Positions 9,134-17,533 are shown, counted from the stretch's first letter. The stretch is 64,000 nt of DNA from Comamonas piscis (GCF_014109725.1 NZ_CP058554.1:124001-188000), one strand, 5' to 3'. Notes: a model not told the origin generated them from the letters alone. Numbers and translations are program-made.

Positions 9134-9403
9134 TTATTCGCCTTCGCCGAACTTGTCGTTGACGAGGGCCAGCAAGGCATCCATGGCCTGCTGCTCATCG
9201 GCACCCTCGGTCTCGATGGTCACCTCCGTACCGATGCCGGCAGCCAGCATCATCACGCCCATGATGCTTTTGGCATTGACGCGGCGCTCGCCCCGCGTGA
9301 TCCAGACCTCGCAGGCAAAGCTGCCGGCGAGCTTGGTGAGTTTGGCAGACGCGCGGGCATGCAGGCCCAATTTATTGCTGATGGTGACTGCGGTCTTGAT
9401 CAT
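9134..9403 (-). CDS. ptsH: Phosphocarrier protein HPr
   Basis: An 89-residue HPr with the phosphorylation site His15 in KLGLHARASAKL and Ser46 in NAKSIMGVM. Ser46 is conserved; in Firmicutes and some Proteobacteria it is a target of HPr kinase, but whether it is used here cannot be told. The first 32 bases overlap the end of the EIIA gene, suggesting translational coupling. It is followed by ptsI after 214 bases. Confidence 0.95.
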   Translation of the reverse strand: MIKTAVTISNKLGLHARASAKLTKLAGSFACEVWITRGERRVNAKSIMGVMMLAAGIGTEVTIETEGADEQQAMDALLALVNDKFGEGE

Positions 9404-9821
9404 GTGCTCGGGTATTTTGGTTCTGTGGCGTGTTCTGCGTCACCTGCATGATGCCTTGGCTACCACCGGCAATGGCCCGGGCCACGAGGCTGTCCAGCTC
9501 CTCATGGCGGTAGCACAGCGCGCGCAGCAACATCGGCAGGTTGACGCCGGCGACCAGCCGTGTCGATGCACGGCGCTTGGCCAGCTCCTGCGCAATATTA
9601 TGCGGGGTTGCACCGAACACATCGCTGAGCACCAGCACCGGGCCGCTGTGGCTGTGATCAAGCATGGCTTGCGCCTCTTGCAGGCAAGCCACCGGATCGG
9701 CGCTGGCAGCCACATCCAGCGCCATCAGGTGCTCCCCGCTGTCGGGGAACACATGCGCGGCGCATTGCGCCAGCGCCTGGGCCAGCGGTGCGTGGGCGAT
9801 CAACAATATCCGGTTGCTCAT
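9372..9821 (-). CDS. PTS EIIA component, mannose family
   Basis: A 149-residue EIIA-Man domain protein with the phospho-accepting His10 in RILLIAHAPLAQ and the conserved VLSDVFGATPHNIA and LVAGVNLPMLLRAL segments. No EIIB, EIIC or EIID follows, so the phosphorelay EI-HPr-EIIA probably has a regulatory rather than a sugar-uptake role, as described for many Proteobacteria. ATG at 9821 is used; a TTG one codon earlier opens the frame. The C-terminal tail is Gln/His/Asn rich and is the part overlapping ptsH. Confidence 0.9.
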   Translation of the reverse strand: MSNRILLIAHAPLAQALAQCAAHVFPDSGEHLMALDVAASADPVACLQEAQAMLDHSHSGPVLVLSDVFGATPHNIAQELAKRRASTRLVAGVNLPMLLRALCYRHEELDSLVARAIAGGSQGIMQVTQNTPQNQNTRAHDQDRSHHQQ

Positions 9822-9956
9822 CAATACAAAAGGTTGTGTTTAACGAAGGCGCAATGGGCCAGCAGTCTGCCCACCCGCATCCTTTGCCAGTGTAGCGATT
9901 TTGCCGCACTGCAACATTGGTAGTGTTGCTTAGCCAAGCGCACTGCAAGGTACCGC

Positions 9957-10499
9957 TCAGCGCAGTTGCAGCCCCTGCACAAAGCTCTGCAATGCCGTTG
10001 CCGCCACCGGTTTGCCGGGCGCCAACACCATTGCCTGGTAAATGCGCACCTGCTGGCCCTGCGTGCGAGCAAACCAGCGCGCATCAGCATAGACGGTCTT
10101 TCCTTGTGCATTCTTCCCTTGCCATTGCACTTGGCGCGCCTGCGGCAGCTCCAAGGTGCCGGGCCACACCAGCACCTGGCCCGGCAGGGGCTGCCAGGCA
10201 TCGGGGATCTGCAGCTGCTGGTACAAGGCCTTTTGCCAGTCGCCCATGACAACAGCAGCATCCTGGGGCTGAACCACGGCATGGGCCAGTGTGTAGGTGG
10301 CTCCATCGGCCTCGCAACCCACCATGGACACGGACAGCTGCTGCGTACCCCAGGCCACATCGCGCACCGCTCGGTCAGGTTTGCAGGGCAGCATCAGCGC
10401 CAAGGGTACATCATCCAAAGCCACGGACCGCCAGTTCAGCGCCGGGCTGCAGGCTCCCAGCAGGGCAGCGGAGAAGATCAGGCAGCGAGCTAACGTCAT
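9957..10499 (-). CDS. Hypothetical lipoprotein
   Basis: A 180-residue protein with a short signal sequence and a lipobox LLGAC (Cys17), so it is probably a lipid-anchored envelope protein. The mature part contains two further Cys residues (PCKPDR and VGCEAD), possibly a disulfide. I do not recognise a family. It is transcribed alone, 135 bases upstream of the EIIA gene, and is divergent from the thioredoxin-like gene. The function is unknown. Confidence 0.75.
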   Translation of the reverse strand: MTLARCLIFSAALLGACSPALNWRSVALDDVPLALMLPCKPDRAVRDVAWGTQQLSVSMVGCEADGATYTLAHAVVQPQDAAVVMGDWQKALYQQLQIPDAWQPLPGQVLVWPGTLELPQARQVQWQGKNAQGKTVYADARWFARTQGQQVRIYQAMVLAPGKPVAATALQSFVQGLQLR

Positions 10500-10635
10500 C
10501 AGGCGATTATGGGTGCTGCACCGCGATGGTCAATCAGTACGAGCAGGTATGCCGGGCCGCAAACCAGCGCTGGACGGCCTGGTCGCATAATGGCTGGGCT
10601 TACGAACTTTTTGCAGCACCTTGACTCTCAGCCCC

Positions 10636-11148
10636 ATGCCCAAAAAATCTACCACCACCGTCTTCTCCGCCATCGCCATTGCTGCGGCATTGGGCGTGGG
10701 TGCGTATGTTTACCAAGGCAGCGGGCAAATCACTGCGCCTGAGAGCCAGTTTGTGCTGCTCAATGGCAGCACCCAGACGACCTCCGACATGAAGGGCAAG
10801 GTCACCCTGGTGAACTTCTGGGCCACCAGCTGCACCACCTGCGTGGCGGAGATGCCCGAGATCATCAAGACCTACGACAAGTTCAAGGACCGGGGCTACG
10901 ACACGATGGCCGTGGCCATGCACTACGACCCGCCCAGCTATGTCGTCAATTTTGCCGAGTCCCGCAAGCTGCCGTTCAAAGTGGCCATCGACAACACTGG
11001 CAAGATCGCCAAGGACTGGGGCGACATCCAGCTGACCCCCACCACCTTCATCGTCAACAAGCAGGGCCAAGTGGTCAAGCGCTATGTGGGTGCGCCCAAC
11101 TTTGACGAGCTGCACAAGCTGATCGACAAGCTGCTGGCCGAGACCTGA
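10636..11148 (+). CDS. TlpA-like thioredoxin-family protein
   Basis: A 170-residue membrane-anchored or exported thioredoxin-fold protein. One N-terminal hydrophobic segment (residues about 8-26) is followed by a TlpA/ResA-like domain with the active site Cys-Thr-Thr-Cys in NFWATSCTTCVAEMP and the cis-Pro loop TPTTFIVN. It probably handles disulfide reduction in the periplasm. The start at MPKKSTTT is chosen; an ATG-like start 15 bases earlier is possible. A terminator hairpin follows. Confidence 0.88.
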   Translation: MPKKSTTTVFSAIAIAAALGVGAYVYQGSGQITAPESQFVLLNGSTQTTSDMKGKVTLVNFWATSCTTCVAEMPEIIKTYDKFKDRGYDTMAVAMHYDPPSYVVNFAESRKLPFKVAIDNTGKIAKDWGDIQLTPTTFIVNKQGQVVKRYVGAPNFDELHKLIDKLLAET

Positions 11149-11174
11149 GTCCGCCACCGAATCCTGCGCCAAGT

Positions 11175-11204
11175 CAAAACCGTCCTCCAGGGGCGGTTTT
11201 TCTT
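11175..11204 (+). terminator. Terminator after the thioredoxin-like gene
   Basis: A hairpin with AAAACCG pairing to CGGTTTT, closed around a short GC-rich core and followed by TTTCTTT, lies about 27 bases after the stop codon. Confidence 0.7.
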
Positions 11205-11263
11205 TGGGGGCTCGCCCGCATGTGGGCGCTACACTGCCCATTCCTTGACTAAGCGCATTCGCT

Positions 11264-11758
11264 GTGGACCGACCTGAGATAACGTTCCTGCACCCCTCCA
11301 CGCCAGAAGAGTTTGCGGTGACCCGCGAGATCTTTCTGGAGTATGCCCAATCACTCGATATTGACCTGGGCTTTCAGGGTTTTGAGGAAGAACTGGCCGA
11401 GTTGCCAGGTGAATATGGCGCGCCTCGGGGCGACCTGGTGCTGGCCTTGGTAGAAGGCTCGGTGGCAGGCTGCTGCGCACTGCGCCCGATGGACGATGTT
11501 GACTACAGCAATGCCTGCGAGATGAAACGTCTCTATGTGCGCAAGGCCTTTCGGGGCTTTGGCCTGGGCCGGCAACTGGTGGACTACACCATGTCCAGCG
11601 CCATCCGGCTGGGTTACGACTGCATCTTGCTCGACACCCTGGACAGCATGGAATCGGCCCGCGCGCTGTATGCCGACTTTGGCTTTGAAGAGATTCCGCC
11701 CTACTACCACAACCCGGTATCGGGCACGCATTACCTCAAGGCAGACGTGCACCCCTGA
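11264..11758 (+). CDS. GNAT family N-acetyltransferase
   Basis: A 164-residue acyl-CoA-dependent acetyltransferase. The acetyl-CoA binding motif is seen in MKRLYVRKAFRGFGLGRQL (R-x-x-G-x-G/A pattern) and the C-terminal ARALYADFGFEEIPPYYHNP is typical of the family. It starts with GTG at 11264, and I found no better ATG before the conserved domain. The substrate is unknown. Convergent with the peroxiredoxin gene, with a bidirectional terminator in between. Confidence 0.85.
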   Translation: MDRPEITFLHPSTPEEFAVTREIFLEYAQSLDIDLGFQGFEEELAELPGEYGAPRGDLVLALVEGSVAGCCALRPMDDVDYSNACEMKRLYVRKAFRGFGLGRQLVDYTMSSAIRLGYDCILLDTLDSMESARALYADFGFEEIPPYYHNPVSGTHYLKADVHP

Positions 11759-11780
11759 GCGCGGGTGCTTTCAGCCACAA

Positions 11781-11812
11781 AAAAGCACGCCTCGGCGTGC
11801 TTTGCTGTTTTT
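11781..11812. terminator. Bidirectional terminator between acetyltransferase and peroxiredoxin genes
   Basis: AAAAGCACGC (11781-11790) pairs with GCGTGCTTT (11795-11803) around a CTCG loop; A-rich sequence on the left and T-rich on the right suit both converging genes. Confidence 0.8.
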
Positions 11813-11872
11813 GGGTGGGCGGCCGGCTGGCCCGCCCGACATGGGGCGGATGCCCGCCAATCCAGGGGCCGC

Positions 11873-12379
11873 TTAGGCCTTGGCTTGTGCCAGGATCGTG
11901 TCGGCATCGCTGACCGTGAACTGGCCAGGGGCTTCCACGTTCAGCTGCACGACCTTGCCATCCTTGACCAGCATGGAGTAGCGGTTGCTGCGCAGGCCCA
12001 GGCCCTTGCCGTTCAGGTCCAGGGTCAGGCCGGTAGCCTTGGCAAAAACGGCATCGCCGTCGCCGATCATGCGCACTTTGCCGTCGGTGTGCTGGTCCTT
12101 GCCCCAGGCACCCATCACAAAGGCGTCATTGACCGACAGGCACCAGATTTCGTCCACACCTGCGGCCTTGAAAGCCTCGGCTTGCTCCACGTAGCCAGGC
12201 AGGTGCTTGGCCGAGCAGGTGGGGGTGAACGCGCCGGGCACCGCAAACAAAGCGATGGTCTTGCCAGCCGCTTCCTTGGTCACATCGAATGCGTTAGGGC
12301 CCAGGCTGCAGCCATTGCCTTCAACCGCCACAAACTCGCTCAGGGTAGCTGCGGGAAGCGAATCGCCAACTTTGATCAT
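11873..12379 (-). CDS. Peroxiredoxin (Prx5/redoxin type)
   Basis: A 168-residue thiol peroxidase of the Prx5 (hybrid or AhpE/PrxII-like) class that reduces hydroperoxides. The peroxidatic Cys55 lies in VPGAFTPTCSAKHLPGY and a further Cys80 lies in DEIWCLSVND. The start at MIKVGDSLP (12379) is set by an AAGGAG ribosome binding site eight to nine bases upstream. It lies directly downstream of the ribosomal protein block but behind that block's terminator, so it is probably a separate unit. Confidence 0.92.
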   Translation of the reverse strand: MIKVGDSLPAATLSEFVAVEGNGCSLGPNAFDVTKEAAGKTIALFAVPGAFTPTCSAKHLPGYVEQAEAFKAAGVDEIWCLSVNDAFVMGAWGKDQHTDGKVRMIGDGDAVFAKATGLTLDLNGKGLGLRSNRYSMLVKDGKVVQLNVEAPGQFTVSDADTILAQAKA

Positions 12380-12444
12380 GGTGTACTCCTTGTAAATTGC
12401 CACTATGGCAGTGAGCCCGCTGACCGACGGGTCAAACGGGCATA

Positions 12445-12476
12445 AAAAAACGACCCACAGATTGTGGGTCGTTTTT
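12445..12476 (-). terminator. Terminator of the S10 ribosomal operon
   Basis: A long perfect stem (ACGACCCACA pairing with TGTGGGTCGT, extended by A/T tracts at both ends) follows the rpsQ stop by 30 bases. It marks the end of the S10 operon; no rplN follows. Confidence 0.9.
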
Positions 12477-12506
12477 CAAGTTACGTTGGTGCAAGTCGCA
12501 AAAGAC

Positions 12507-12776
12507 TTAAACCAATGCAGCCTTTTGCACCAAGCGGGTAGCAACCCAGTTCTTGGTCTTGGAGAGCGGACGGCTCTCGGTGATTTCAATCATGTCGCCG
12601 GTGTTGTACTCGCCATTTTCATCATGGGCGTGGTACTTGCTGGACTTGATCATGATCTTGTCGTAGATCGGGTGCTTCACGCGACGTTCTACCAGAACGG
12701 TCACGGTCTTTTCACGCTTATCGCTGACCACCTTGCCAATCAAGGTGCGCTTGAGGGATTTTTTAGCTTCCGTCAT
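12507..12776 (-). CDS. rpsQ: 30S ribosomal protein S17
   Basis: An 89-residue primary 16S rRNA-binding protein. The family pattern KRTLIGKVVSDKREKTVTV and the HAHDENGEYNTGDMIEI loop are clear. It is the last gene of the S10 operon here, immediately followed by a strong terminator. In most relatives rplN of the spc operon follows directly; here it does not. Confidence 0.97.
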   Translation of the reverse strand: MTEAKKSLKRTLIGKVVSDKREKTVTVLVERRVKHPIYDKIMIKSSKYHAHDENGEYNTGDMIEITESRPLSKTKNWVATRLVQKAALV

Positions 12777-12787
12777 GTCGGCTCCTA

Positions 12788-12985
12788 TTACTTGGCGGCT
12801 TGCTTTTCAGCAAGAATGGTCTTGGCACGTGCCACATCGCGGCGGGTAGCCTTGATGGTAGCGGTGTTGCCCAGTTGTTGCGTTGCCTTTTGCATGCGCA
12901 GACCAAAGTGAGCCTTTTGCAAGGACTTGATCTCGGCTTCCAGGCCAGCAACGTCTTTTTGGCGCAGTTCAGCAGCTTTCGTCAT
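12788..12985 (-). CDS. rpmC: 50S ribosomal protein L29
   Basis: A 65-residue, two-helix ribosomal protein at the exit-tunnel rim. The sequence ELRQKDVAGLEAEIKSLQKA and TRRDVARAKTILAEK fit L29. The start at 12985 (MTKAAELRQ) is supported by the family length and an AGGAG sequence upstream; a longer open frame to 13240 overlaps rplP and is rejected. Confidence 0.96.
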   Translation of the reverse strand: MTKAAELRQKDVAGLEAEIKSLQKAHFGLRMQKATQQLGNTATIKATRRDVARAKTILAEKQAAK

Positions 12986-13001
12986 ATCGATTTCTCCTGA
13001 A

Positions 13002-13418
13002 TTAAGCGCCAAGCTGACGGGTGACGAACGTGGTGCGCAGCGGCAGCTTGGCGGCAGCCAGGCGGAACGCTTCACGGGCCAGTTCTTCGGGCACGCCAAC
13101 GATTTCGAACACCATCTTACCGGGCTGAATTTCAGCCACGTAGTACTCTGGGTTACCCTTGCCGTTACCCATACGGACTTCAGCAGGCTTGGTCGAAATT
13201 GGCTTATCAGGGAACACGCGGATCCAGATACGGCCGCCACGCTTCACGTGACGGGAGATTGCACGACGTGCAGCCTCGATCTGGCGGGCCGTCAAGCGGC
13301 CACGGTCCGTGCATTTCAGGCCGAAATCACCGAACGCTACCGTGTTACCACGGGTTGCGATACCAGTGTTGCGACCCTTTTGCTCCTTGCGGTATTTGCG
13401 GCGAGCAGGTTGCAGCAT
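13002..13418 (-). CDS. rplP: 50S ribosomal protein L16
   Basis: A 138-residue protein of the A-site region of the 50S subunit, beginning MLQPARRKYRKEQKGRN and containing GRIWIRVFPDKPISTKPAEVRMGNG as in other bacteria. Normal length. It lies directly after rpsC with a two-base gap. Confidence 0.98.
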   Translation of the reverse strand: MLQPARRKYRKEQKGRNTGIATRGNTVAFGDFGLKCTDRGRLTARQIEAARRAISRHVKRGGRIWIRVFPDKPISTKPAEVRMGNGKGNPEYYVAEIQPGKMVFEIVGVPEELAREAFRLAAAKLPLRTTFVTRQLGA

Positions 13419-13420
13419 AG

Positions 13421-14284
13421 TTATTCTCCTTTACCGTCCGCTGCTGTAGCGGGCGCGTCAGTCTTGCGAACGCGCTTAACGGAATCAGCACCAGCGCCGG
13501 CGGGCTTGTCGCTACCGTCTGCAGGAGCCGTGTTACCACCAGCGGGGCGACGAGGGCCACGCGATGGACGATCGCCATTGCGGTTATCACGACGAGGACC
13601 ACGTGGACGACGCTCATCATCAGGACGTGGCGTTTCTGCGGCTGGCAGATCGTTACGACCCAGAGTGTCACCCTTGTAGACCCACACCTTCACGCCGATC
13701 ACACCGTAGGTGGTCTTGGCTTCGGAGGTGCCGTAGTCGATATCAGCGCGCAGGGTGTGAAGTGGCACACGACCTTCGCGGTACCACTCGGTACGTGCGA
13801 TTTCGATGCCGTTCAAACGACCCGACGACATGATCTTGATACCTTGAGCGCCCAGACGCATCGCGTTCTGCATCGCACGCTTCATGGCGCGACGGAACTG
13901 GATACGCTTTTCGAGCTGCTGGGTGATCGAGTCAGCGATCAGCTTGGCATCGATTTCAGGCTTGCGCACTTCTTCGATGTTCACTGCCACTGGCACGCCC
14001 AGGCGAGCAGCGAGTTCCTTCTTCAGGGCCTCGATGTCTTCACCCTTCTTGCCGATCACCACACCAGGACGAGCCGAGTAAATGGTGATACGGGCGTTCT
14101 TGGCAGGACGCTCGATCAGAACGCGTGCCACGGCAGCGTTCTTCAGCTTCTCTTTCAGGTACTCACGAACCTTGATGTCTTCGGCAAGCATGCCGGCGAA
14201 ATCACGGTTGCTTGCGTACCAGCGGCTAGACCAGTTACGGCTGACCGCCAGACGGAAGCCGGTAGGATGGATTTTTTGTCCCAT
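13421..14284 (-). CDS. rpsC: 30S ribosomal protein S3, with long C-terminal extension
   Basis: S3 lies at the mRNA entry channel. The KH domain is seen in ARPGVVIGKKGEDIEALKKEL (about residues 70-90) and the C-terminal S3 domain ends near residue 215 (GVKVWVYKGDTLG). The protein is 287 residues against about 233 in E. coli; the extra tail is rich in Arg, Asp, Pro and Gly and then Ala/Pro/Lys, and is probably disordered. Similar tails occur in other Burkholderiales. Confidence 0.97.
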   Translation of the reverse strand: MGQKIHPTGFRLAVSRNWSSRWYASNRDFAGMLAEDIKVREYLKEKLKNAAVARVLIERPAKNARITIYSARPGVVIGKKGEDIEALKKELAARLGVPVAVNIEEVRKPEIDAKLIADSITQQLEKRIQFRRAMKRAMQNAMRLGAQGIKIMSSGRLNGIEIARTEWYREGRVPLHTLRADIDYGTSEAKTTYGVIGVKVWVYKGDTLGRNDLPAAETPRPDDERRPRGPRRDNRNGDRPSRGPRRPAGGNTAPADGSDKPAGAGADSVKRVRKTDAPATAADGKGE

Positions 14285-14300
14285 GTTCTTCCTTTAGGCC

Positions 14301-14633
14301 TCAGTTACCCACGGTCACATAAATGTGGCAGGTAGGCTTGCTGATGCGGTTGCCGCGGCCCTTGGCGCGAGCGGTAAAACGCTTGAGCGTGGTGCCTTGC
14401 TCAACGAAGATGGTCGTAACCTTCAGTTCGTCGATATCAGCGCCGTCATTGTGCTCAGCGTTGGCGATAGCGGACTCCAGAACCTTCTTGACGATCACAG
14501 CAGCTTTTTTCTGCGTGAACTCGAGAATGTTCAGAGCTTGGTCAACCTTCTTGCCGCGAATCAGATCCGCAACCAGACGGCCTTTGTCAACCGACAGGCG
14601 AACGCCGCGGAGGACTGCACGTGTTTCAGACAT
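14301..14633 (-). CDS. rplV: 50S ribosomal protein L22
   Basis: A 110-residue protein whose extended loop lines the exit tunnel. The N-terminal RGVRLSVDKGRLVADLIRGK and the loop region RAKGRGNRISKPTCHIYVTV match L22. Normal length and position between rpsS and rpsC. Confidence 0.98.
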   Translation of the reverse strand: MSETRAVLRGVRLSVDKGRLVADLIRGKKVDQALNILEFTQKKAAVIVKKVLESAIANAEHNDGADIDELKVTTIFVEQGTTLKRFTARAKGRGNRISKPTCHIYVTVGN

Positions 14634-14643
14634 GGTCTACTCC

Positions 14644-14919
14644 TTATCGTTTCGCTTTTTTATCAGCGGGGTGACCCTTGAAGGTGCGCGTCAGGGCGAA
14701 TTCGCCGAGCTTGTGGCCCACCATCTGGTCGGTTACATATACTGGTACGTGTTGCTTGCCGTTGTGCACGGCAATGGTCAGACCGATGAAATCGGGCAGA
14801 ACCATGGAGCGACGCGACCAGGTCTTCACTGGTTTCTTGTCCTTGGTGGCAATGGCCTTTTCGACCTTAGCCAGCAAATGATGGTCAACAAACGGGCCCT
14901 TTTTTAGAGAACGAGTCAT
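14644..14919 (-). CDS. rpsS: 30S ribosomal protein S19
   Basis: A 91-residue protein of the small subunit head, beginning MTRSLKKGPFVDHHLL and containing TWSRRSMVLPDFIGLTIAVHNGK, both diagnostic. Ten bases after rplB in the S10 operon. Confidence 0.98.
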   Translation of the reverse strand: MTRSLKKGPFVDHHLLAKVEKAIATKDKKPVKTWSRRSMVLPDFIGLTIAVHNGKQHVPVYVTDQMVGHKLGEFALTRTFKGHPADKKAKR

Positions 14920-14929
14920 TTGCTACCCC

Positions 14930-15754
14930 TTACTTCTTACGGCGCGACACGATCATGGTCTGTGTGCGCTTGTTGTTACGGGTACGGTAGCCCTTCGTCA
15001 GATTGCCCCATGGGTCAACTGCGTGACGGCCTTCACCGGTCTTGCCTTCACCACCACCGTGTGGGTGGTCGACAGGATTCATCACCACACCGCGAACGGT
15101 AGGACGAATACCCATCCAACGCTTGACACCGGCCTTGCCCAATTGGCGCAGGCTGTGTTCTTCGTTGGCGACTTCACCAATGGTTGCACGGCATTCGATA
15201 TGGATCTTGCGAACTTCGCCCGAACGCATACGCACTTGGGCGTAGACGCCTTCGCGAGCCAGCAAGGTAGCCGAGGTACCAGCAGAGCGGGCGATTTGTG
15301 CGCCAGCGCCGATCTTCAGCTCGATGCAGTGAATGGTCGAACCCACAGGGATGTTGCGGATCGGCAGGGTGTTACCCACGCGGATCGGTGCTTCAGAGCC
15401 ACTGACAATGGTTGCGCCCACTTCCAGGTTGCGCGGAGCGATCACATAACGACGCTCGCCGTCTGCATAGCACACCAGAGCGATGTGAGCGGTACGGTTT
15501 GGATCGTATTCAATACGCTCAACCTTGGCGGGGATACCGTCCTTGGTGCGCTTGAAGTCCACTACGCGGTAGTGGTGCTTGTGACCACCGCCCTTGTGAC
15601 GGGTAGTAATGTGACCGTTGTTGTTGCGGCCTGCCTTTTGGAACTGAGGTTCCAGCAGAGGAGCGAAGCCTTCGCCCTTGTGCAGATGGCCACGGGTCAC
15701 CTTCACCACATGGCGTTGGCCTGGGGAAGTTGGTTTGAGCTTAATAACAGCCAT
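14930..15754 (-). CDS. rplB: 50S ribosomal protein L2
   Basis: A 274-residue protein needed for subunit joining and peptidyl transferase function. The C-terminal GVVMNPVDHPHGGGEGKTG signature, including the conserved His, is present, as are the RNA-binding domain features (GRNNNGHITTRHKGGGHKHHYR). It overlaps no neighbour and sits two bases after rplW. Confidence 0.98.
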   Translation of the reverse strand: MAVIKLKPTSPGQRHVVKVTRGHLHKGEGFAPLLEPQFQKAGRNNNGHITTRHKGGGHKHHYRVVDFKRTKDGIPAKVERIEYDPNRTAHIALVCYADGERRYVIAPRNLEVGATIVSGSEAPIRVGNTLPIRNIPVGSTIHCIELKIGAGAQIARSAGTSATLLAREGVYAQVRMRSGEVRKIHIECRATIGEVANEEHSLRQLGKAGVKRWMGIRPTVRGVVMNPVDHPHGGGEGKTGEGRHAVDPWGNLTKGYRTRNNKRTQTMIVSRRKK

Positions 15755-15756
15755 GA

Positions 15757-16092
15757 TTACGCAGCCTCCCCAGAGAGGTTCAGCTCTTGACCTGGCTTGA
15801 GCAGCACATAAGCCTTGCGAACGTTGTCGCGACGGCCAATGGTCTTGCCAAAGCGCTTGGTCTTGCCCTTGGTGTTCACCACAGACACGCCCTTCACTTC
15901 GACCTTGAACAGCAGCTCAACAGCGGCCTTGATCTCGGGCTTGGTGGCGTTCTGCAGCACCTTGAATGTCACAGCGTTGGACTTTTCAGCAACCAGCGTG
16001 GCCTTTTCGGACACGATAGGAGCAACCAGCACTTGCATCAGACGACCTTCGTCGAACTTGCGTTCGGCGGGAGTAGGGTTCACACGGCTCAT
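15757..16092 (-). CDS. rplW: 50S ribosomal protein L23
   Basis: A 111-residue protein at the tunnel exit and docking site for trigger factor and SRP. The core EGRLMQVLVAPIVSEKATLVAEK and KPEIKAAVELLFKVEV is typical. The first 15 residues are an extra N-terminal part; the start codon overlaps the rplD stop by four bases, supporting coupling. Confidence 0.96.
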   Translation of the reverse strand: MSRVNPTPAERKFDEGRLMQVLVAPIVSEKATLVAEKSNAVTFKVLQNATKPEIKAAVELLFKVEVKGVSVVNTKGKTKRFGKTIGRRDNVRKAYVLLKPGQELNLSGEAA

Positions 16093-16709
16093 GCGAACAT
16101 CTCCTTGAGTTTGTCGAGAGCGCCCTTGGTGACGAGCACTTTCTTGAATTGCACCAGCGACACTGGGTCAGCGTAACGTGGTTCAACCACGAACACATTC
16201 TTCAGATTGCGCGAAGCGAGGTACAGGTTTTCGTCCACTTCGTCAGCGATCACCATCACCGATTCGAGGTTCATGGACTTGAGCTTGTCAGCCAGCACCT
16301 TGGTCTTGGGCGAATCAACCGTCAGCGAATCAACCACAGCCAGGCGGCCTTCACGGGCCAGCTGCGAGAAGATGGATGCCATACCGGCACGGTACATCTT
16401 CTTGTTGATCTTCTGCGTGAAGTTTTCATCAGGCAGATTCGGGAAAATGCGACCACCGCCACGCCACAGAGGCGAGGAGGTCATACCAGCACGTGCGCGA
16501 CCCGTACCCTTTTGTTTAAAAGGCTTGGCGGTCGAGTGACGGACTTGTTCACGGTCTTTTTGAGCGCGTGTGCCTTGACGGCCGTTGGCGCGGTAAGCAA
16601 CGATGATCTGGTGAATCAGGTCTTCATTGAAATCGCGACCAAACACGGTCTCAGGAGCGTCCACTTGGGAGGCTGCCTTACCTTGTTCGTTCAGGAGTTC
16701 GAGCTTCAT
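16089..16709 (-). CDS. rplD: 50S ribosomal protein L4
   Basis: A 206-residue protein whose loop reaches the exit tunnel; in E. coli it also represses its own S10 operon. The motif TAKPFKQKGTGRARAGMTSSPLWRGGG region is present. It overlaps the stop of rplC by one base and the start of rplW by four. Confidence 0.98.
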   Translation of the reverse strand: MKLELLNEQGKAASQVDAPETVFGRDFNEDLIHQIIVAYRANGRQGTRAQKDREQVRHSTAKPFKQKGTGRARAGMTSSPLWRGGGRIFPNLPDENFTQKINKKMYRAGMASIFSQLAREGRLAVVDSLTVDSPKTKVLADKLKSMNLESVMVIADEVDENLYLASRNLKNVFVVEPRYADPVSLVQFKKVLVTKGALDKLKEMFA

Positions 16710-17380
16710 TAGTTCGCTCCTTTAGCAACTGCCTTGACAGCAGGACGCACGGTTACGAAGCCATTCTTCGAACCGGGGATTGCGCCCTTGATCAGCAGCA
16801 GTTGACGCGCTTCGTCGATACGAACCACGTCGAGATTCTGGGTAGTCACGGTCTCATCGCCCATGTGACCAGTCATGCGCTTACCGGGGAACACGCGACC
16901 TGGGTCTTGTGCCATACCGATCGAGCCGGGAACGTTGTGCGAACGGCTGTTACCGTGCGACGCGCGTTGCGACTTGAAGTTGTGACGCTTGATGGTACCG
17001 GCGTAGCCCTTACCGATCGAGGTACCTTGCACGTCGACCTTTTGGCCCACTGCGAAGATCTCGGTCACTGGCAGGGATGCACCTGCGGCGTACTTGCCGG
17101 CGGTGTCAGCTGCAACGCGGAATTCCTGGGTGATTTCACCAGCTTCCACGCCTGCTTTGGCCAGGTGGCCAGCGGCTGGCTTGGTCACGCGCGAGGCGCG
17201 ACGTTGACCAAAGGTGACCTGCAGGGCCACGTAGCCGTCGTTCTCTTGGGTTTTAACCTGGGTCACGCGGTTGTTAGATACATCCACCACGGTGACAGGC
17301 ACTGCATCGCCGTCATCCGTGAACAGGCGCATCATGCCTACCTTACGGCCCAGCAACCCGAGGGAGTTGCTTTGACTCAT
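16709..17380 (-). CDS. rplC: 50S ribosomal protein L3
   Basis: A 223-residue protein near the peptidyl transferase centre. GLLGRKVGMMRLFTDDG at the N-terminus and SHGNSRSHNVPGSIG (with the glutamine-methylation region nearby) are typical. The start at MSQSNSLGLLG (17380) is set by a GGAGCAAC ribosome binding site; a frame extension to 17404 is less likely. It is separated from rpsJ by 233 bases that contain two hairpins. Confidence 0.97.
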   Translation of the reverse strand: MSQSNSLGLLGRKVGMMRLFTDDGDAVPVTVVDVSNNRVTQVKTQENDGYVALQVTFGQRRASRVTKPAAGHLAKAGVEAGEITQEFRVAADTAGKYAAGASLPVTEIFAVGQKVDVQGTSIGKGYAGTIKRHNFKSQRASHGNSRSHNVPGSIGMAQDPGRVFPGKRMTGHMGDETVTTQNLDVVRIDEARQLLLIKGAIPGSKNGFVTVRPAVKAVAKGAN

Positions 17381-17533
17381 TTGTTGCTCCAAAACTTCCG
17401 CCACCGAAACTGCAATTGGCTCGGTGTTGCACCAGGGTTTGACGCCATCGGCACGAAAGAAGGTTGATAAAAACTCCGGCGCCTACCATCCAAATGTCAG
17501 ACAAATTGAATGTTGAGCGCACGAAGCCATAAA

